Source of the DNA: Candidatus Kurthia intestinigallinarum
GTDB lineage: Bacteria > Bacillota > Bacilli > Bacillales_A > Planococcaceae
Direction: 5' to 3'
DNA length: 64,000 bases
Assembly: GCF_003991225.1 (NCBI RefSeq)
Contig: NZ_JTFC01000033.1
Span: forward strand, 62,001-126,000
Notes under the pieces: model-generated
The model's database searches: none
The model's input: the letters and a program-made list of their open reading frames with translations, nothing else
Told to the model about the DNA's origin: nothing
In this document: in pieces, positions 38,708 through 46,771 of the stretch
Position numbering within the stretch: the stretch's first letter is position 1
How the letters are laid out: each line of letters starts with the position of its first letter
Position numbers and translations under genes: made by a program

Positions 38708-39298
38708 CTATTTTGTTTCGTTACGTTCCATGATTTTATCAATGATACCGTATTCTAGCGCACGTTCAGCTGACATGTAGTTGTCACGATCTGTATCTTT
38801 TTCGATTACTTCGATCGGTTGACCAGTGCGTTCAGCTAAGATGCGGTTTAATTTTTCGCGTGTTTTTAAGATATGTTTTGCTGCGATTTCGATTTCAGTC
38901 GCTTGACCTTGAGCGCCACCTAGTGGTTGGTGAATCATGATTTCAGCGTTTGGTAATGCAAAACGTTTTCCTTTTGTACCAGCTGTTAATAGGAATGAAC
39001 CCATTGAAGCAGCCATACCGATGCAAATTGTTTGTACATCTGGTTTGATGAACTGCATTGTATCGTAAATGGCCATACCAGCTGTTACAGAGCCACCTGG
39101 AGAGTTGATGTATAGGTAGATATCTTTTTCTGGATCTTCTGCTTCTAGGAATAGAAGTTGAGATACGATTGCGTTTGCTACGTTATCGTCGATTGCACTA
39201 CCTAGCATGATGATGCGGTCTTTTAAAAGACGAGAGTAGATGTCATATGCGCGTTCGCCGCGGTTTGTTGTTTCGATGACTGTAGGAATTAAGTTCAT
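38708..39298 (-). CDS. clpP: ATP-dependent Clp protease proteolytic subunit ClpP
   Basis: 196 residues, the barrel protease that works with ClpX/ClpC/ClpE ATPases. The catalytic triad is visible: Ser in G-M-A-A-S-M-G-S-F, His in M-I-H-Q-P-L-G-G and Asp in D-T-D-R-D-N-Y. The frame is open upstream to 39376, but the family N-terminus M-N-L-I-P-T-V-I-E begins at 39298 behind an AAGGAGG site. Upstream lies a promoter overlapped by a CtsR-like operator, implying heat-shock or protein-stress control. Confidence 0.97.
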   Translation of the reverse strand: MNLIPTVIETTNRGERAYDIYSRLLKDRIIMLGSAIDDNVANAIVSQLLFLEAEDPEKDIYLYINSPGGSVTAGMAIYDTMQFIKPDVQTICIGMAASMGSFLLTAGTKGKRFALPNAEIMIHQPLGGAQGQATEIEIAAKHILKTREKLNRILAERTGQPIEVIEKDTDRDNYMSAERALEYGIIDKIMERNETK

Positions 39299-39356
39299 AA
39301 GTATTTCCTCCTTATATGTCCATAAAATTGGCACTGTTTCGTTGCCTTGTAAACAT

Positions 39357-39387
39357 ATCATAACTTTTTTGGTCAATAAAGGTCAAA
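39357..39387 (-). promoter_or_regulatory. clpP promoter with CtsR-like operator
   Basis: On the plus strand GGTCAAT-AAA-GGTCAAA (39371-39387) matches the tandem CtsR heptad repeat with 3-base spacing, one base off consensus. Read on the minus strand, its TTGACC forms the -35 box, followed 18 bases on by TATGAT (39362 to 39357) as the -10 box. The operator would thus cover the -35 region of clpP. Confidence 0.75.
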
Positions 39388-39411
39388 TGAAATGAATCAT
39401 TTAATAGAAAG

Positions 39412-39440
39412 TTGATAATACGCTCTTTACCTAGTATAAT
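39412..39440 (+). promoter_or_regulatory. Promoter of tRNA-Arg
   Basis: TTGATA (39412-39417) and TATAAT (39435-39440) are separated by 17 bases and lie 22 bases before the tRNA. Confidence 0.8.
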
Positions 39441-39462
39441 AGTAAGGTCGTCATATAGCTAT

Positions 39463-39534
39463 GCCTCTGTAGTTTAATGGATAAAACATAAGATTCCGGT
39501 TCTTAGGCTGGGGGTTCGATTCCCTCCAGGGGCA
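39463..39534 (+). tRNA. tRNA-Arg (anticodon CCG)
   Basis: All arms can be folded by eye: acceptor GCCTCTG with CAGGGGC (one G-U pair), D arm GTTT/AAAC, anticodon stem TAAGA/TCTTA with loop TTCCGGT, and the GGTTCGATTCC-type T arm. The loop gives anticodon CCG, reading the Arg codon CGG. The discriminator is A39534. The following bases are TCCA, so CCA is not encoded and must be added by the CCA-adding enzyme. Confidence 0.93.
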
Positions 39535-39582
39535 TCCATTTTTAAATACCTTTTGATAGGTCAATTGAAACATATAATTTTT

Positions 39583-39616
39583 AAAAAAACTGTGCATTTG
39601 TGCGGTTTTTTTATAT
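39583..39616 (+). terminator. Terminator-like hairpin after tRNA-Arg
   Basis: AAAAAACTG pairs with CGGTTTTTT around GTGC-containing loop bases, ending in a T-run. Confidence 0.6.
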
Positions 39617-39738
39617 TTTAGAGCATTTACAATGGAGCAAGTGATTTCATTGACATTTCATATATAAATTAACTACTATGTAGTAGAGTGCTTGTACGGA
39701 CAACTAATAAAGTGATTGTAATTGAAAGGAGAACAAAT

Positions 39739-41169
39739 ATGAAAAAAATCTTAATGCGTTCTGGGATGTCCCCACTAAACAACTTTGACCCAGCACATAT
39801 CGCTTCTACGAATTCTATTGGAGGGAATGTAGGGAACTTAGTTTATGCTTATGGGATTTACCGCACATTAACGACTGAGGATGTCATGATTGTGCCGGAT
39901 TATTATCGATTAAATCCGAAAGATGCAGATATGATTAATGCAAATTATGACGGCTATATTATTCCGTTAGCGGATGCATTCCGTCCAGATTTCATCGGGC
40001 ATTTAGAGCGTTATGCAGAGCTGATTAATAAATTAACAATTCCGGTTTATGTAATCGGTGTAGGGGCTCGTACGCCATTTGATGCACAAAAAGGTGCGAA
40101 ATATGAATTTGACGATGCAACGAAAAAATTCGTAAAAGCTGTATTAAATAAATCAGCAATGATTGGGGTACGTGGTCAAATCACTTCAGACTACTTAACA
40201 GGACTTGGCTTTCAAGAAGGCGTAGACCATATGCCAATTGGCTGTCCGTCGATGTATAGTTTCGGTCGTGATTTGAAAATTCGAGATACGAACATTACAA
40301 AGGATTCGTTAGTGTCAATTAACAACTCACGTTTATCACCAGATAATGTATTAAACTTTATTGATCGTAGCCGTCATGAATTTGGTAACTACTACTATAT
40401 TCCACAGTGGCTAAAAGAATTGAAAATGACCTACTTAGGTGGACCGGACCTACCTAGCCAAAATAAAGTGTATCCGGAATCTGTATTAGATGAATATTAC
40501 ACAGGAGATCATGTGCGCTACCCAGTAAATATTCCAACATGGATGGAGTTATTACAAGAAGTAGATTTAAGCTTTGGTGCACGTCTTCACGGGAATATTG
40601 CGGCAACGATTGCAGGGACACCAAGCATTATCTTACCGAAAGATGGTCGTATGCGTGAATTAACGGACTATCACCAATTAAATAATTATTGGGGTCCAGA
40701 TATTACAGAGGACACAAACATCTGGGATATTATCGAACAAAGTGACTTCCATAAACCAGAGAAAGTGGCGAATGAGAACTTTGACCGCTTTATTGGCTTC
40801 TTAAATAAAAATAACTTAGACCATGCGTATAAGGAAACAATGTATCCAAAAACGACACCTTTTGATGAGAAAATCAAAAATGTTGATATTCCAGGCGTTG
40901 TGACACCATATGTAACAGCACCAATTGATGAGCAAGTACGTCGTTGGCAAGCATTTAATGACGCAGAAAATGCACGTACAGAACGTCGTGTAAAACGTGA
41001 AATGGCTGCGAAGAAAAATGATGCAGCTAAAATTGCGGCGTACAAGCAGGAAATTGAGCGACTGAATAAAAAAGTAAAATTCCAAGAAAATACATTAAAT
41101 CGTAAAGCGGTAAAAGCAACTTTAGGCTTAGCGGATAAAGTCGCAAAATTACGTGGTAATAAAAAATAA
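39739..41169 (+). CDS. Polysaccharide pyruvyl transferase-family protein
   Basis: 476 residues. The region about residues 20-330 has the PF04230/CsaB-like fold: G-G-N-V-G-N-L at the start, Y-V-I-G-V-G-A-R-T, I-G-V-R-G-Q-I-T-S, and the diagnostic S-F-G-A-R-L-H-G-N-I-A. Such enzymes move pyruvyl groups onto wall or capsule sugars; many family members have other or unknown acceptors. The last 110 residues are a basic coiled coil (A-K-I-A-A-Y-K-Q-E-I-E-R-L-N-K-K-V), which is unusual for the family. The frame opens at 39688, but AAAGGAGA precedes ATG 39739. It stands alone between a tRNA and a terminator, so its pathway is unknown. Confidence 0.82.
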   Translation: MKKILMRSGMSPLNNFDPAHIASTNSIGGNVGNLVYAYGIYRTLTTEDVMIVPDYYRLNPKDADMINANYDGYIIPLADAFRPDFIGHLERYAELINKLTIPVYVIGVGARTPFDAQKGAKYEFDDATKKFVKAVLNKSAMIGVRGQITSDYLTGLGFQEGVDHMPIGCPSMYSFGRDLKIRDTNITKDSLVSINNSRLSPDNVLNFIDRSRHEFGNYYYIPQWLKELKMTYLGGPDLPSQNKVYPESVLDEYYTGDHVRYPVNIPTWMELLQEVDLSFGARLHGNIAATIAGTPSIILPKDGRMRELTDYHQLNNYWGPDITEDTNIWDIIEQSDFHKPEKVANENFDRFIGFLNKNNLDHAYKETMYPKTTPFDEKIKNVDIPGVVTPYVTAPIDEQVRRWQAFNDAENARTERRVKREMAAKKNDAAKIAAYKQEIERLNKKVKFQENTLNRKAVKATLGLADKVAKLRGNKK

Positions 41170-41171
41170 TC

Positions 41172-41213
41172 AAAAAAAGAGGTCGGGACGTAACTGTCCT
41201 GACCTTTTTTTGA
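41172..41213 (+). terminator. Terminator after the pyruvyltransferase-family gene
   Basis: AGGTCGGGAC pairs with GTCCTGACCT (one mismatch) around a 6-base loop, with A-runs and T-runs on either side. It may also serve the convergent tetR-type gene. Confidence 0.85.
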
Positions 41214-42095
41214 TTAACTATTATTTTTTGAAAGTTGCCATAGCTGATTCGTGATTTCAATGGCTTCTGGTGCGTGCGGTGTATCACGGAAGCTATTATA
41301 AAACTGGAAAGCAACGGCATTAATCACATGGTAGCGTGGTGTATCACGTTCTAATTCTTCGATTAAATAAGCAATGTATTCTTGTTGCTGGTTTGATAAA
41401 TCTTTTAAATACGATTTAAAGCCATGGAGTTGCTTGAGGAGCTCCTCTTTATCAATGACGCGCGCTTCAATATTTTCATTAATAAATTCCTCAAAAGTCG
41501 GTCCAAGCATCGTCTTTTGGTTGCTAATTAATGTTGGGGTAATGGCATCTAGTTGGTCTAATGCGAATGTTATAAATTCCATCGCATTGCCACGTGGGTA
41601 ATTAATTAACTTCCCGATGTGGAACATTTGATGCATCATACCAAATAATAGAATGGATGCATCATAATGATAGGGAACTAATTTTGTGCCATAGACGTCT
41701 AGTAATCTGCGCGCGGTCCAATCAATCTCTTGCAGGAGATTTTGATCGACGAGGCGCTTTAAATCTTTATCACCCGAATGCAGGATGGACTCAAAAATCG
41801 GTAGCAGATTATGTTCGTGGTTCACTTGCATCGTGGCGATAAGTTGAGCGGCAAGGACAGACTTGTCGTTTTTTTCTTTACCAGTAATCGCTTTAACTTT
41901 ACGGACTGTCGTTTCTTTTCGCCCGATATCTAAGATGGCGATTAGGCAGTCTTTTTTTGATGGGAAGTAATTATAAAATGTGCCTTTTGAAATTTTAGCT
42001 TCTTCAATAATTTCTTGAATGGACGTTTCTACAAAGCCTTTTTCAGAGAAGAGCTTAATACAGGCCTGAATAATTTGTCTTTTACGGTTGTTCAT
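41214..42095 (-). CDS. TetR/AcrR-family transcriptional regulator
   Basis: 293 residues, longer than the usual 190-220. Residues 1-55 form the TetR DNA-binding domain (I-I-Q-A-C-I-K-L-F-S-E-K-G-F, then T-S-I-Q-E-I-I, K-G-T-F-Y-N-Y-F-P-S-K). The rest is an all-helical ligand-binding and dimer region. It is divergent from a 14-helix MFS transporter gene; the 228-base spacer carries three copies of an operator-like element, two of them next to the two genes. The natural inference is that it represses itself and the pump, and is released by the pump's substrate. Confidence 0.92.
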   Translation of the reverse strand: MNNRKRQIIQACIKLFSEKGFVETSIQEIIEEAKISKGTFYNYFPSKKDCLIAILDIGRKETTVRKVKAITGKEKNDKSVLAAQLIATMQVNHEHNLLPIFESILHSGDKDLKRLVDQNLLQEIDWTARRLLDVYGTKLVPYHYDASILLFGMMHQMFHIGKLINYPRGNAMEFITFALDQLDAITPTLISNQKTMLGPTFEEFINENIEARVIDKEELLKQLHGFKSYLKDLSNQQQEYIAYLIEELERDTPRYHVINAVAFQFYNSFRDTPHAPEAIEITNQLWQLSKNNS

Positions 42096-42118
42096 TTAGT
42101 CACCTTTTTTATTCTATT

Positions 42119-42135
42119 TTGGACTAGCAGTATAA
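42119..42135. promoter_or_regulatory. Candidate TetR operator, site 1 (tetR-proximal)
   Basis: TTGGACT-AGC-AGTATAA, an imperfect palindrome with 3-base spacer. On the minus strand its right half gives TATACT, a plausible -10 box for the tetR-type gene, whose ATG is 24 bases away. Confidence 0.65.
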
Positions 42136-42168
42136 TTTTAATCATAGTTCGGATTAATTTCAAGTGAA

Positions 42169-42185
42169 TTGGACTCATATTATAG
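42169..42185. promoter_or_regulatory. Candidate TetR operator, site 2 (degenerate)
   Basis: TTGGACT-CAT-ATTATAG. The left half is identical to sites 1 and 3, and the right half differs at two of seven positions. The spacing is the same. Confidence 0.5.
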
Positions 42186-42234
42186 TGAAGAAAACGCTTT
42201 AAGTGGCGGTTTATTCTCGAATGAAATATTTTTC

Positions 42235-42261
42235 TTGCAAAAATTGGACTGCGAGTATAAA
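42235..42261 (+). promoter_or_regulatory. MFS promoter with candidate TetR operator, site 3
   Basis: TTGGACT-GCG-AGTATAA at 42244-42260 is identical in both halves to site 1. It lies between a TTGCAA (42235-42240) and a TATAAA (42256-42261) that could act as a short-spaced promoter for the transporter gene, so a bound repressor would block it. Confidence 0.65.
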
Positions 42262-42323
42262 ATGTATCAAGTAAACTTTGAAATCGAAGTAAATATAAAT
42301 ATTAGGCAAAGAGGGAATTGAAC

Positions 42324-43850
42324 ATGGATCAACCACTTAAAAAGCCCCCGTATTTAATGATTGCCATTTTATTCGTTGGGGCATTCGTAGCGTTCTTAAA
42401 TAACACGCTATTAAACGTAGCATTACCTTCAATCATGAAAGATTTTGATGTTGAAGCATCAACGGTTCAATGGTTAGCAACAGGGTATATGCTAGTAACT
42501 GGGGTACTTGTACCAGCCAGTGCATTTTTAATTACACGTTTTAAAAACAAAACATTATTCGTCACATCAATGGCGATTTTTACAATTGGTACAGCATTAG
42601 CAATTGTCGCACCAAACTTTGGTATTTTATTAGCCGCTCGTATGATTCAAGCATTAGGTGCTTCTGTTATGGGACCACTTCTTATGAACATCATGTTAGT
42701 CAGCTTCCCAGTTGAAAAACGTGGTGCAGCAATGGGTATCTTTGGTCTTGTAATGATCATGGCGCCAGCTATCGGACCTACATTATCAGGTTATTTAGTT
42801 GAGCACTTCTCATGGCATTACCTATTCATTATCATTTTACCTTTCGCTATCATTTCATTATTATTAGCGATCTTCAAATTTGATAATATTATGGAAACAA
42901 AACCAGTAACACTCGATGTTTTCTCGATTATCTTATCAACAATTGGTTTTGGTGGTTTATTATATGGCTTCTCAACTGCTTCATCAGCAGGTTGGGACGC
43001 AATCGAAGTATGGGGAACGATCACAATCGGTGCCATCGCACTTATCTTGTTCGTCTTCCGTCAACTGAAACTAGAAAAACCGCTTCTAAGCTTAGAAGTA
43101 TATAAATTCCCAATGTATGCAATGGGTAGTGTCATTTCCGTTATCATCTCAATGGCGATGTTCTCTGGTATGATTTTAACACCTTTATATGTACAAAATG
43201 TTCGCGGTATTTCACCATTAGATGCTGGTTTAATGATGTTACCAGGTGCTCTAATGATGGGCTTCATGTCACCAATCACAGGTAAATTATTTGACCGTAT
43301 TGGGCCGCGTCCATTAGCAATCGTAGGTCTAGCAATCGTCACAGTATCAACTTACTATTTATCTAAATTAACATTAGATACGTCTTACACGTATTTAATC
43401 GTAGCGTATACAGTGCGTATGTTTGGTATGTCAATGGTAATGATGCCGATTATGACAAATGGTTTAAACCAATTACCAATGCGTTTAAATCCACATGGTA
43501 CAGCAATCAACAACACACTTCAGCAAGTTGCAGGTGCAATTGGTTCAGCCGTGATGATCACAATTATGACAAACCGTACAAAATCAGCAGCAGAAGATCT
43601 AGACATTGAAGCAACTGTTGCAGATAAAGTGAAAGAAAAAGCAATGGAAGCTTCTCAAAATGGTGAGCAAATGACAGAAGTTCAATTAGCGAAATACGGG
43701 AAAGAGCTTGCTGAAACAATGGCAAACAAAGCGATGGTTGAAGGGATTAACTTCTCATTCTTTATCGCAATGATTGTTACAATTGTCGCGCTTGTCTTAT
43801 CGTTCTTCTTAAAACGCGTACGAGTAACGCCAATGAAAATGGGTAAATAA
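42324..43850 (+). CDS. MFS drug:H+ antiporter, DHA2 (EmrB/QacA) family
   Basis: 508 residues with about 14 membrane helices. The conserved early motif N-T-L-L-N-V-A-L-P-S-I and the W-L-A-T-G-Y-M-L motif mark the EmrB/QacA-type 14-helix efflux family; G-P-T-L-S-G-Y-L is the antiporter motif C. It should pump drugs, dyes or lipophilic compounds out in exchange for protons. GAGGG at 42311-42315 supports ATG 42324 over the TTG at 42318. It is divergent from, and probably repressed by, the TetR-type regulator next to it. The substrate is unknown. Confidence 0.92.
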   Translation: MDQPLKKPPYLMIAILFVGAFVAFLNNTLLNVALPSIMKDFDVEASTVQWLATGYMLVTGVLVPASAFLITRFKNKTLFVTSMAIFTIGTALAIVAPNFGILLAARMIQALGASVMGPLLMNIMLVSFPVEKRGAAMGIFGLVMIMAPAIGPTLSGYLVEHFSWHYLFIIILPFAIISLLLAIFKFDNIMETKPVTLDVFSIILSTIGFGGLLYGFSTASSAGWDAIEVWGTITIGAIALILFVFRQLKLEKPLLSLEVYKFPMYAMGSVISVIISMAMFSGMILTPLYVQNVRGISPLDAGLMMLPGALMMGFMSPITGKLFDRIGPRPLAIVGLAIVTVSTYYLSKLTLDTSYTYLIVAYTVRMFGMSMVMMPIMTNGLNQLPMRLNPHGTAINNTLQQVAGAIGSAVMITIMTNRTKSAAEDLDIEATVADKVKEKAMEASQNGEQMTEVQLAKYGKELAETMANKAMVEGINFSFFIAMIVTIVALVLSFFLKRVRVTPMKMGK

Positions 43851-43883
43851 ACATTCCTTTATAATAGGAAGAAATAGAAAAGG

Positions 43884-43919
43884 GCAGTCAACGAATTTCT
43901 CGTTTGACTGCTTTTTTTC
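43884..43919 (+). terminator. Terminator after the MFS gene
   Basis: GCAGTCA at 43884-43890 pairs with TGACTGC at 43905-43911, with extra inner pairs, followed by T8. Confidence 0.85.
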
Positions 43920-44008
43920 TGTCTTTAGCGGGGGGTAAACGCTACCATTTTATTTGAGTTTCTTCTATAATATAGAGAATCAATATAAAACAGCAAAGGA
44001 GTGTTCAC

Positions 44009-44269
44009 ATGCTCACTTTTTACAGTCGACAAAATTGTCGTCTTTGTGAGGAAGGAATGAACATGATGCGCCTCGTCCAGCAGGAAGTTCCGTTTGAATT
44101 TGCGACCGTAGATATCGAACAGGATGAAGACTTGCATGAGAGGTACATGATGATGATTCCGGTTCTCGAAAAAGACGGCGAAATGATTCAATATGGTATC
44201 TTAGATTATGAGACGATTATTGAAGCAGTGACAGAACAGACGGATTCATCATTTGAACAAGCACTTTAG
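44009..44269 (+). CDS. Glutaredoxin-like thioredoxin-fold protein
   Basis: 86 residues with a C-R-L-C redox motif after the first strand (L-T-F-Y-S-R-Q-N-C-R-L-C), a cis-Pro loop at M-M-I-P-V-L and a compact thioredoxin fold. This fits the small glutaredoxin-like (DUF836) group of Bacillota; both Cys are present, so a dithiol reaction is possible. It lies just upstream of cggR but ends at its own terminator and is therefore a separate unit. The partner protein is unknown. Confidence 0.83.
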   Translation: MLTFYSRQNCRLCEEGMNMMRLVQQEVPFEFATVDIEQDEDLHERYMMMIPVLEKDGEMIQYGILDYETIIEAVTEQTDSSFEQAL

Positions 44270-44270
44270 G

Positions 44271-44303
44271 GAAGAATTGCTTCGAGCAATTCTTCTTTTT
44301 TTA
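44271..44303 (+). terminator. Terminator after the glutaredoxin-like gene
   Basis: A perfect 11-base stem (GAAGAATTGCT / AGCAATTCTTC) with a 3-base loop, followed by a T-run. Confidence 0.9.
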
Positions 44304-44394
44304 TTAAAAAATGTTTTAATTATGGCTAAGTGGGAATACAAATTAATGTAAACATTTAATTAGCCACTCTCGGTGGGACATAATTAGCCCATGT

Positions 44395-44423
44395 TTGCAA
44401 AGCAATATTTAACCTGCTATAAT
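44395..44423 (+). promoter_or_regulatory. Promoter of cggR-gapA
   Basis: TTGCAA (44395-44400) and TATAAT (44418-44423) with a 17-base spacer, followed by the CggR operator-like repeat. Confidence 0.8.
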
Positions 44424-44460
44424 GGACGTAGGAACAAAAGAAATATTTTTTTATAGTGAG

Positions 44461-44496
44461 TGGGATAGAAAATGTATATATGGGATAAAAAAGAAC
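44461..44496 (+). promoter_or_regulatory. CggR operator (tandem repeat)
   Basis: TGGGAT-N6-TGTA-N4-TGGGAT-N6-GAAC reproduces the spacing of the B. subtilis CggR operator (CGGGAC-N6-TGTC-N4-CGGGAC-N6-TGTC). It lies downstream of the promoter and just before cggR, as in B. subtilis, so bound CggR would block elongation unless relieved by fructose-1,6-bisphosphate. Confidence 0.75.
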
Positions 44497-44516
44497 CCAC
44501 TGAGAGGAGAGAGAGT

Positions 44517-45554
44517 ATGCCTTCATTAACGGAAGCACAATTGAAAATGCTGCCTGAGATGTCAGGTTTGCTACAAGTACGCTATCGTATTTTAAATATG
44601 GTCCAAATGCTTGGACCAATCGGTCGTCGTGCTTTAGCAGATAGTCTCTCTCTAGCAGAGCGAGAAGTGAGGAAAGAAACAGACCTAATGCGTGAGCAGG
44701 GGTTAATCGTTGCAAATCGTACAGGGATGTCGATTTCAGAGGCAGGAATTCAAATTTTAGATGTGCTGAAGCCGCTTGTGTATGAATGGTCAGGTATTAC
44801 AGATTTGGAACGACAACTGCAAAAACATTTACGCGTGAAACGTATGACGATTGTCGATGGGAATGTCGATCAGGAACCTTCAGTGAAGGCAATGATGGGC
44901 GTCGAAGCGGCGAATCTTTTAAAACGTGAAGCGAAGCAAGGTGATATTATCGCCGTTACAGGTGGTAGTACGGTTGCGGCGGTAGGTGAACAGTTGTCGA
45001 CAGCTTCGAAGATACGCGGTGCGACATTTATCGCAGCGCGTGGAGGCATGGGTGTTGATGTGAAGATGCAAGCGAATACGATTGCCGCAGAGTTTGCGAA
45101 CAATACTGGCAATGAGTATCGCACATTGTACTTACCAGAGCATCTAAGTGAAGCCGCATATAATGCGATGATTCACGAACCTATTGTAAAGGACATGCTC
45201 GATTTATATGATCGCACAGATATCGTCGTTCACGGTGTTGGTTCTGCCGACGAGATGGCATGGCGTCGTAATTCTACCTCTGATGAAGTAGAGAAGTTAC
45301 GAGAGCATGGTGCAATCGGCGAGGCATTTGGTTATTATTTTGATGAAACAGGGAAAGCTGTACAGCGCATCCGGACAGTTGGCCTACAACTAGAGCAGGT
45401 CAAAAAATGTCCCACTGTTATTGCTTTAGCAGGTGGTGCTTCAAAAGCCAAAGCGATTTTAGCGTACTTTACAAATGCACCAGAACAAACAAACTTCATC
45501 ACAGATTTATCTGCTGCACAGGAAATGTTAAAAATAATTCGAGAAGAAATTTAA
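44517..45554 (+). CDS. cggR: Central glycolytic genes regulator CggR
   Basis: 345 residues of the SorC/DeoR-like family. The N-terminal helix-turn-helix (I-G-R-R-A-L-A-D-S-L-S-L-A-E-R) is followed by a sugar-phosphate-binding domain with I-A-V-T-G-G-S-T-V, A-A-R-G-G-M-G and G-A-I-G-E-A-F-G-Y-Y-F. It represses its own operon and responds to fructose-1,6-bisphosphate. The frame opens at 44472, but GAGAGGAGA before ATG 44517 and homology to B. subtilis CggR set the start there; an earlier start would also read through the operator. gapA follows after 27 bases. Confidence 0.95.
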   Translation: MPSLTEAQLKMLPEMSGLLQVRYRILNMVQMLGPIGRRALADSLSLAEREVRKETDLMREQGLIVANRTGMSISEAGIQILDVLKPLVYEWSGITDLERQLQKHLRVKRMTIVDGNVDQEPSVKAMMGVEAANLLKREAKQGDIIAVTGGSTVAAVGEQLSTASKIRGATFIAARGGMGVDVKMQANTIAAEFANNTGNEYRTLYLPEHLSEAAYNAMIHEPIVKDMLDLYDRTDIVVHGVGSADEMAWRRNSTSDEVEKLREHGAIGEAFGYYFDETGKAVQRIRTVGLQLEQVKKCPTVIALAGGASKAKAILAYFTNAPEQTNFITDLSAAQEMLKIIREEI

Positions 45555-45581
45555 TTAATTATACTATTGGAGGAAATAGAC

Positions 45582-46589
45582 ATGACTTTTAAATTAGCAA
45601 TCAACGGATTTGGACGTATTGGACGATTAGTATTCCGCACAGCATTACAACGCGAGGACATCGAGATTGTCGCAGTAAATGACTTAACGGACTCAGCAAT
45701 GTTAGCACATCTTTTAAAATACGATTCAGTACACGGTAAATTAGACGCTGACGTATCTTACGAAGGCGAAAACTTACTTGTTAATGGCAAAAAAGTTCGT
45801 GTATACGCAGAAACAGACCCAGCGAAATTACCATGGGGTGAATTAGACGTTGATATCGTAGTTGAATCAACTGGTCGCTTCACAAACTATGATGATGCGA
45901 AAAAACACGTTGATGCAGGTGCTAAAAAAGTTATCGTGTCTGCTCCAGGTAAAAATATGCCAACATTCGTAATGGGTGTTAACGAAGAAACATACAACAA
46001 AGACGAAGATATCGTATTCTCTAACGCATCTTGTACAACAAACTGCTTAGCGCCAGTAGCGAAAGTGTTAGACGAAAAATTTGGTATCAAACGCGGTATG
46101 ATGACAACAGTTCACTCATACACAAATGACCAAAAAATCTTAGACCTTCCACACAAAGATTACCGTCGTGCACGTGCGGCTGCTATGTCTAGCATCCCAA
46201 CAACTACAGGTGCAGCATCAGCAGTAGCAAAAGTTTTACCTCAACTTGAAGGTAAATTAGATGGGATGGCAATCCGCGTACCAACACCAAACGTATCACT
46301 TGTTGACTTAGTAGCTGAGTTAGATCAAAACGTAACAGTTGAAGAATTAAATGCCGCATTCAAAGCAGCATCTGAAGAAGGTTCACTTGCGGGTAAACTT
46401 TCTTACTCTGAAGAACCACTTGTATCAATTGATTACAACGGTAACACTTCTTCTTCAACAGTTGACGCATTATCAACAATGGTTCTTGAAGACAATTTAG
46501 TGAAAGTACTTGCTTGGTACGATAACGAAACAGGTTACTCAACTCGTGTTGTAGACCTTGCTGAATATGTTGCAAAACAAGGATTCTAA
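45582..46589 (+). CDS. gapA: Glyceraldehyde-3-phosphate dehydrogenase GapA
   Basis: 335 residues. The NAD-binding start is A-I-N-G-F-G-R-I-G-R, and the active-site Cys lies in S-N-A-S-C-T-T-N-C-L. It oxidises glyceraldehyde-3-phosphate to 1,3-bisphosphoglycerate. Position directly behind cggR marks it as the catabolic, glycolytic paralogue rather than GapB. The frame extends to 45567 but GGAGGAA precedes ATG 45582. Codon choice is strongly biased, as expected for an abundant enzyme. A hairpin follows, so pgk is probably transcribed partly from a separate promoter. Confidence 0.98.
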   Translation: MTFKLAINGFGRIGRLVFRTALQREDIEIVAVNDLTDSAMLAHLLKYDSVHGKLDADVSYEGENLLVNGKKVRVYAETDPAKLPWGELDVDIVVESTGRFTNYDDAKKHVDAGAKKVIVSAPGKNMPTFVMGVNEETYNKDEDIVFSNASCTTNCLAPVAKVLDEKFGIKRGMMTTVHSYTNDQKILDLPHKDYRRARAAAMSSIPTTTGAASAVAKVLPQLEGKLDGMAIRVPTPNVSLVDLVAELDQNVTVEELNAAFKAASEEGSLAGKLSYSEEPLVSIDYNGNTSSSTVDALSTMVLEDNLVKVLAWYDNETGYSTRVVDLAEYVAKQGF

Positions 46590-46685
46590 TAATTGAATAC
46601 GAAACGCTCGCTTTTAAAAGAAATCTTTATTTTGAAAAAATAATTAGCCTTTTAAGTAGTTAGCGTATATAATGAGTTTGAAAAA

Positions 46686-46722
46686 AGAGGAGAAGAGCGA
46701 GACGGTTACTTCTCCTTTTTTA
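46686..46722 (+). terminator. Terminator between gapA and pgk
   Basis: AGGAGAAG (46688-46695) pairs with CTTCTCCT (46709-46716), followed by a T-run. A TATAAT-like box at 46668-46673 lies just before it without a convincing -35. Confidence 0.8.
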
Positions 46723-46771
46723 TTGATAGCAAGTAAGCGTTTTACACGCGCTAAAGGGAGGCATTCTGTAG

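Noticed and set aside
42117-42136. TTGGACT/TATAA elements as ordinary promoter boxes
   Set aside because: The distance between TTGGAC and TATAA within each copy is about 8 bases, too short for sigma-A. The strict repetition with a constant 3-base gap fits an operator better.
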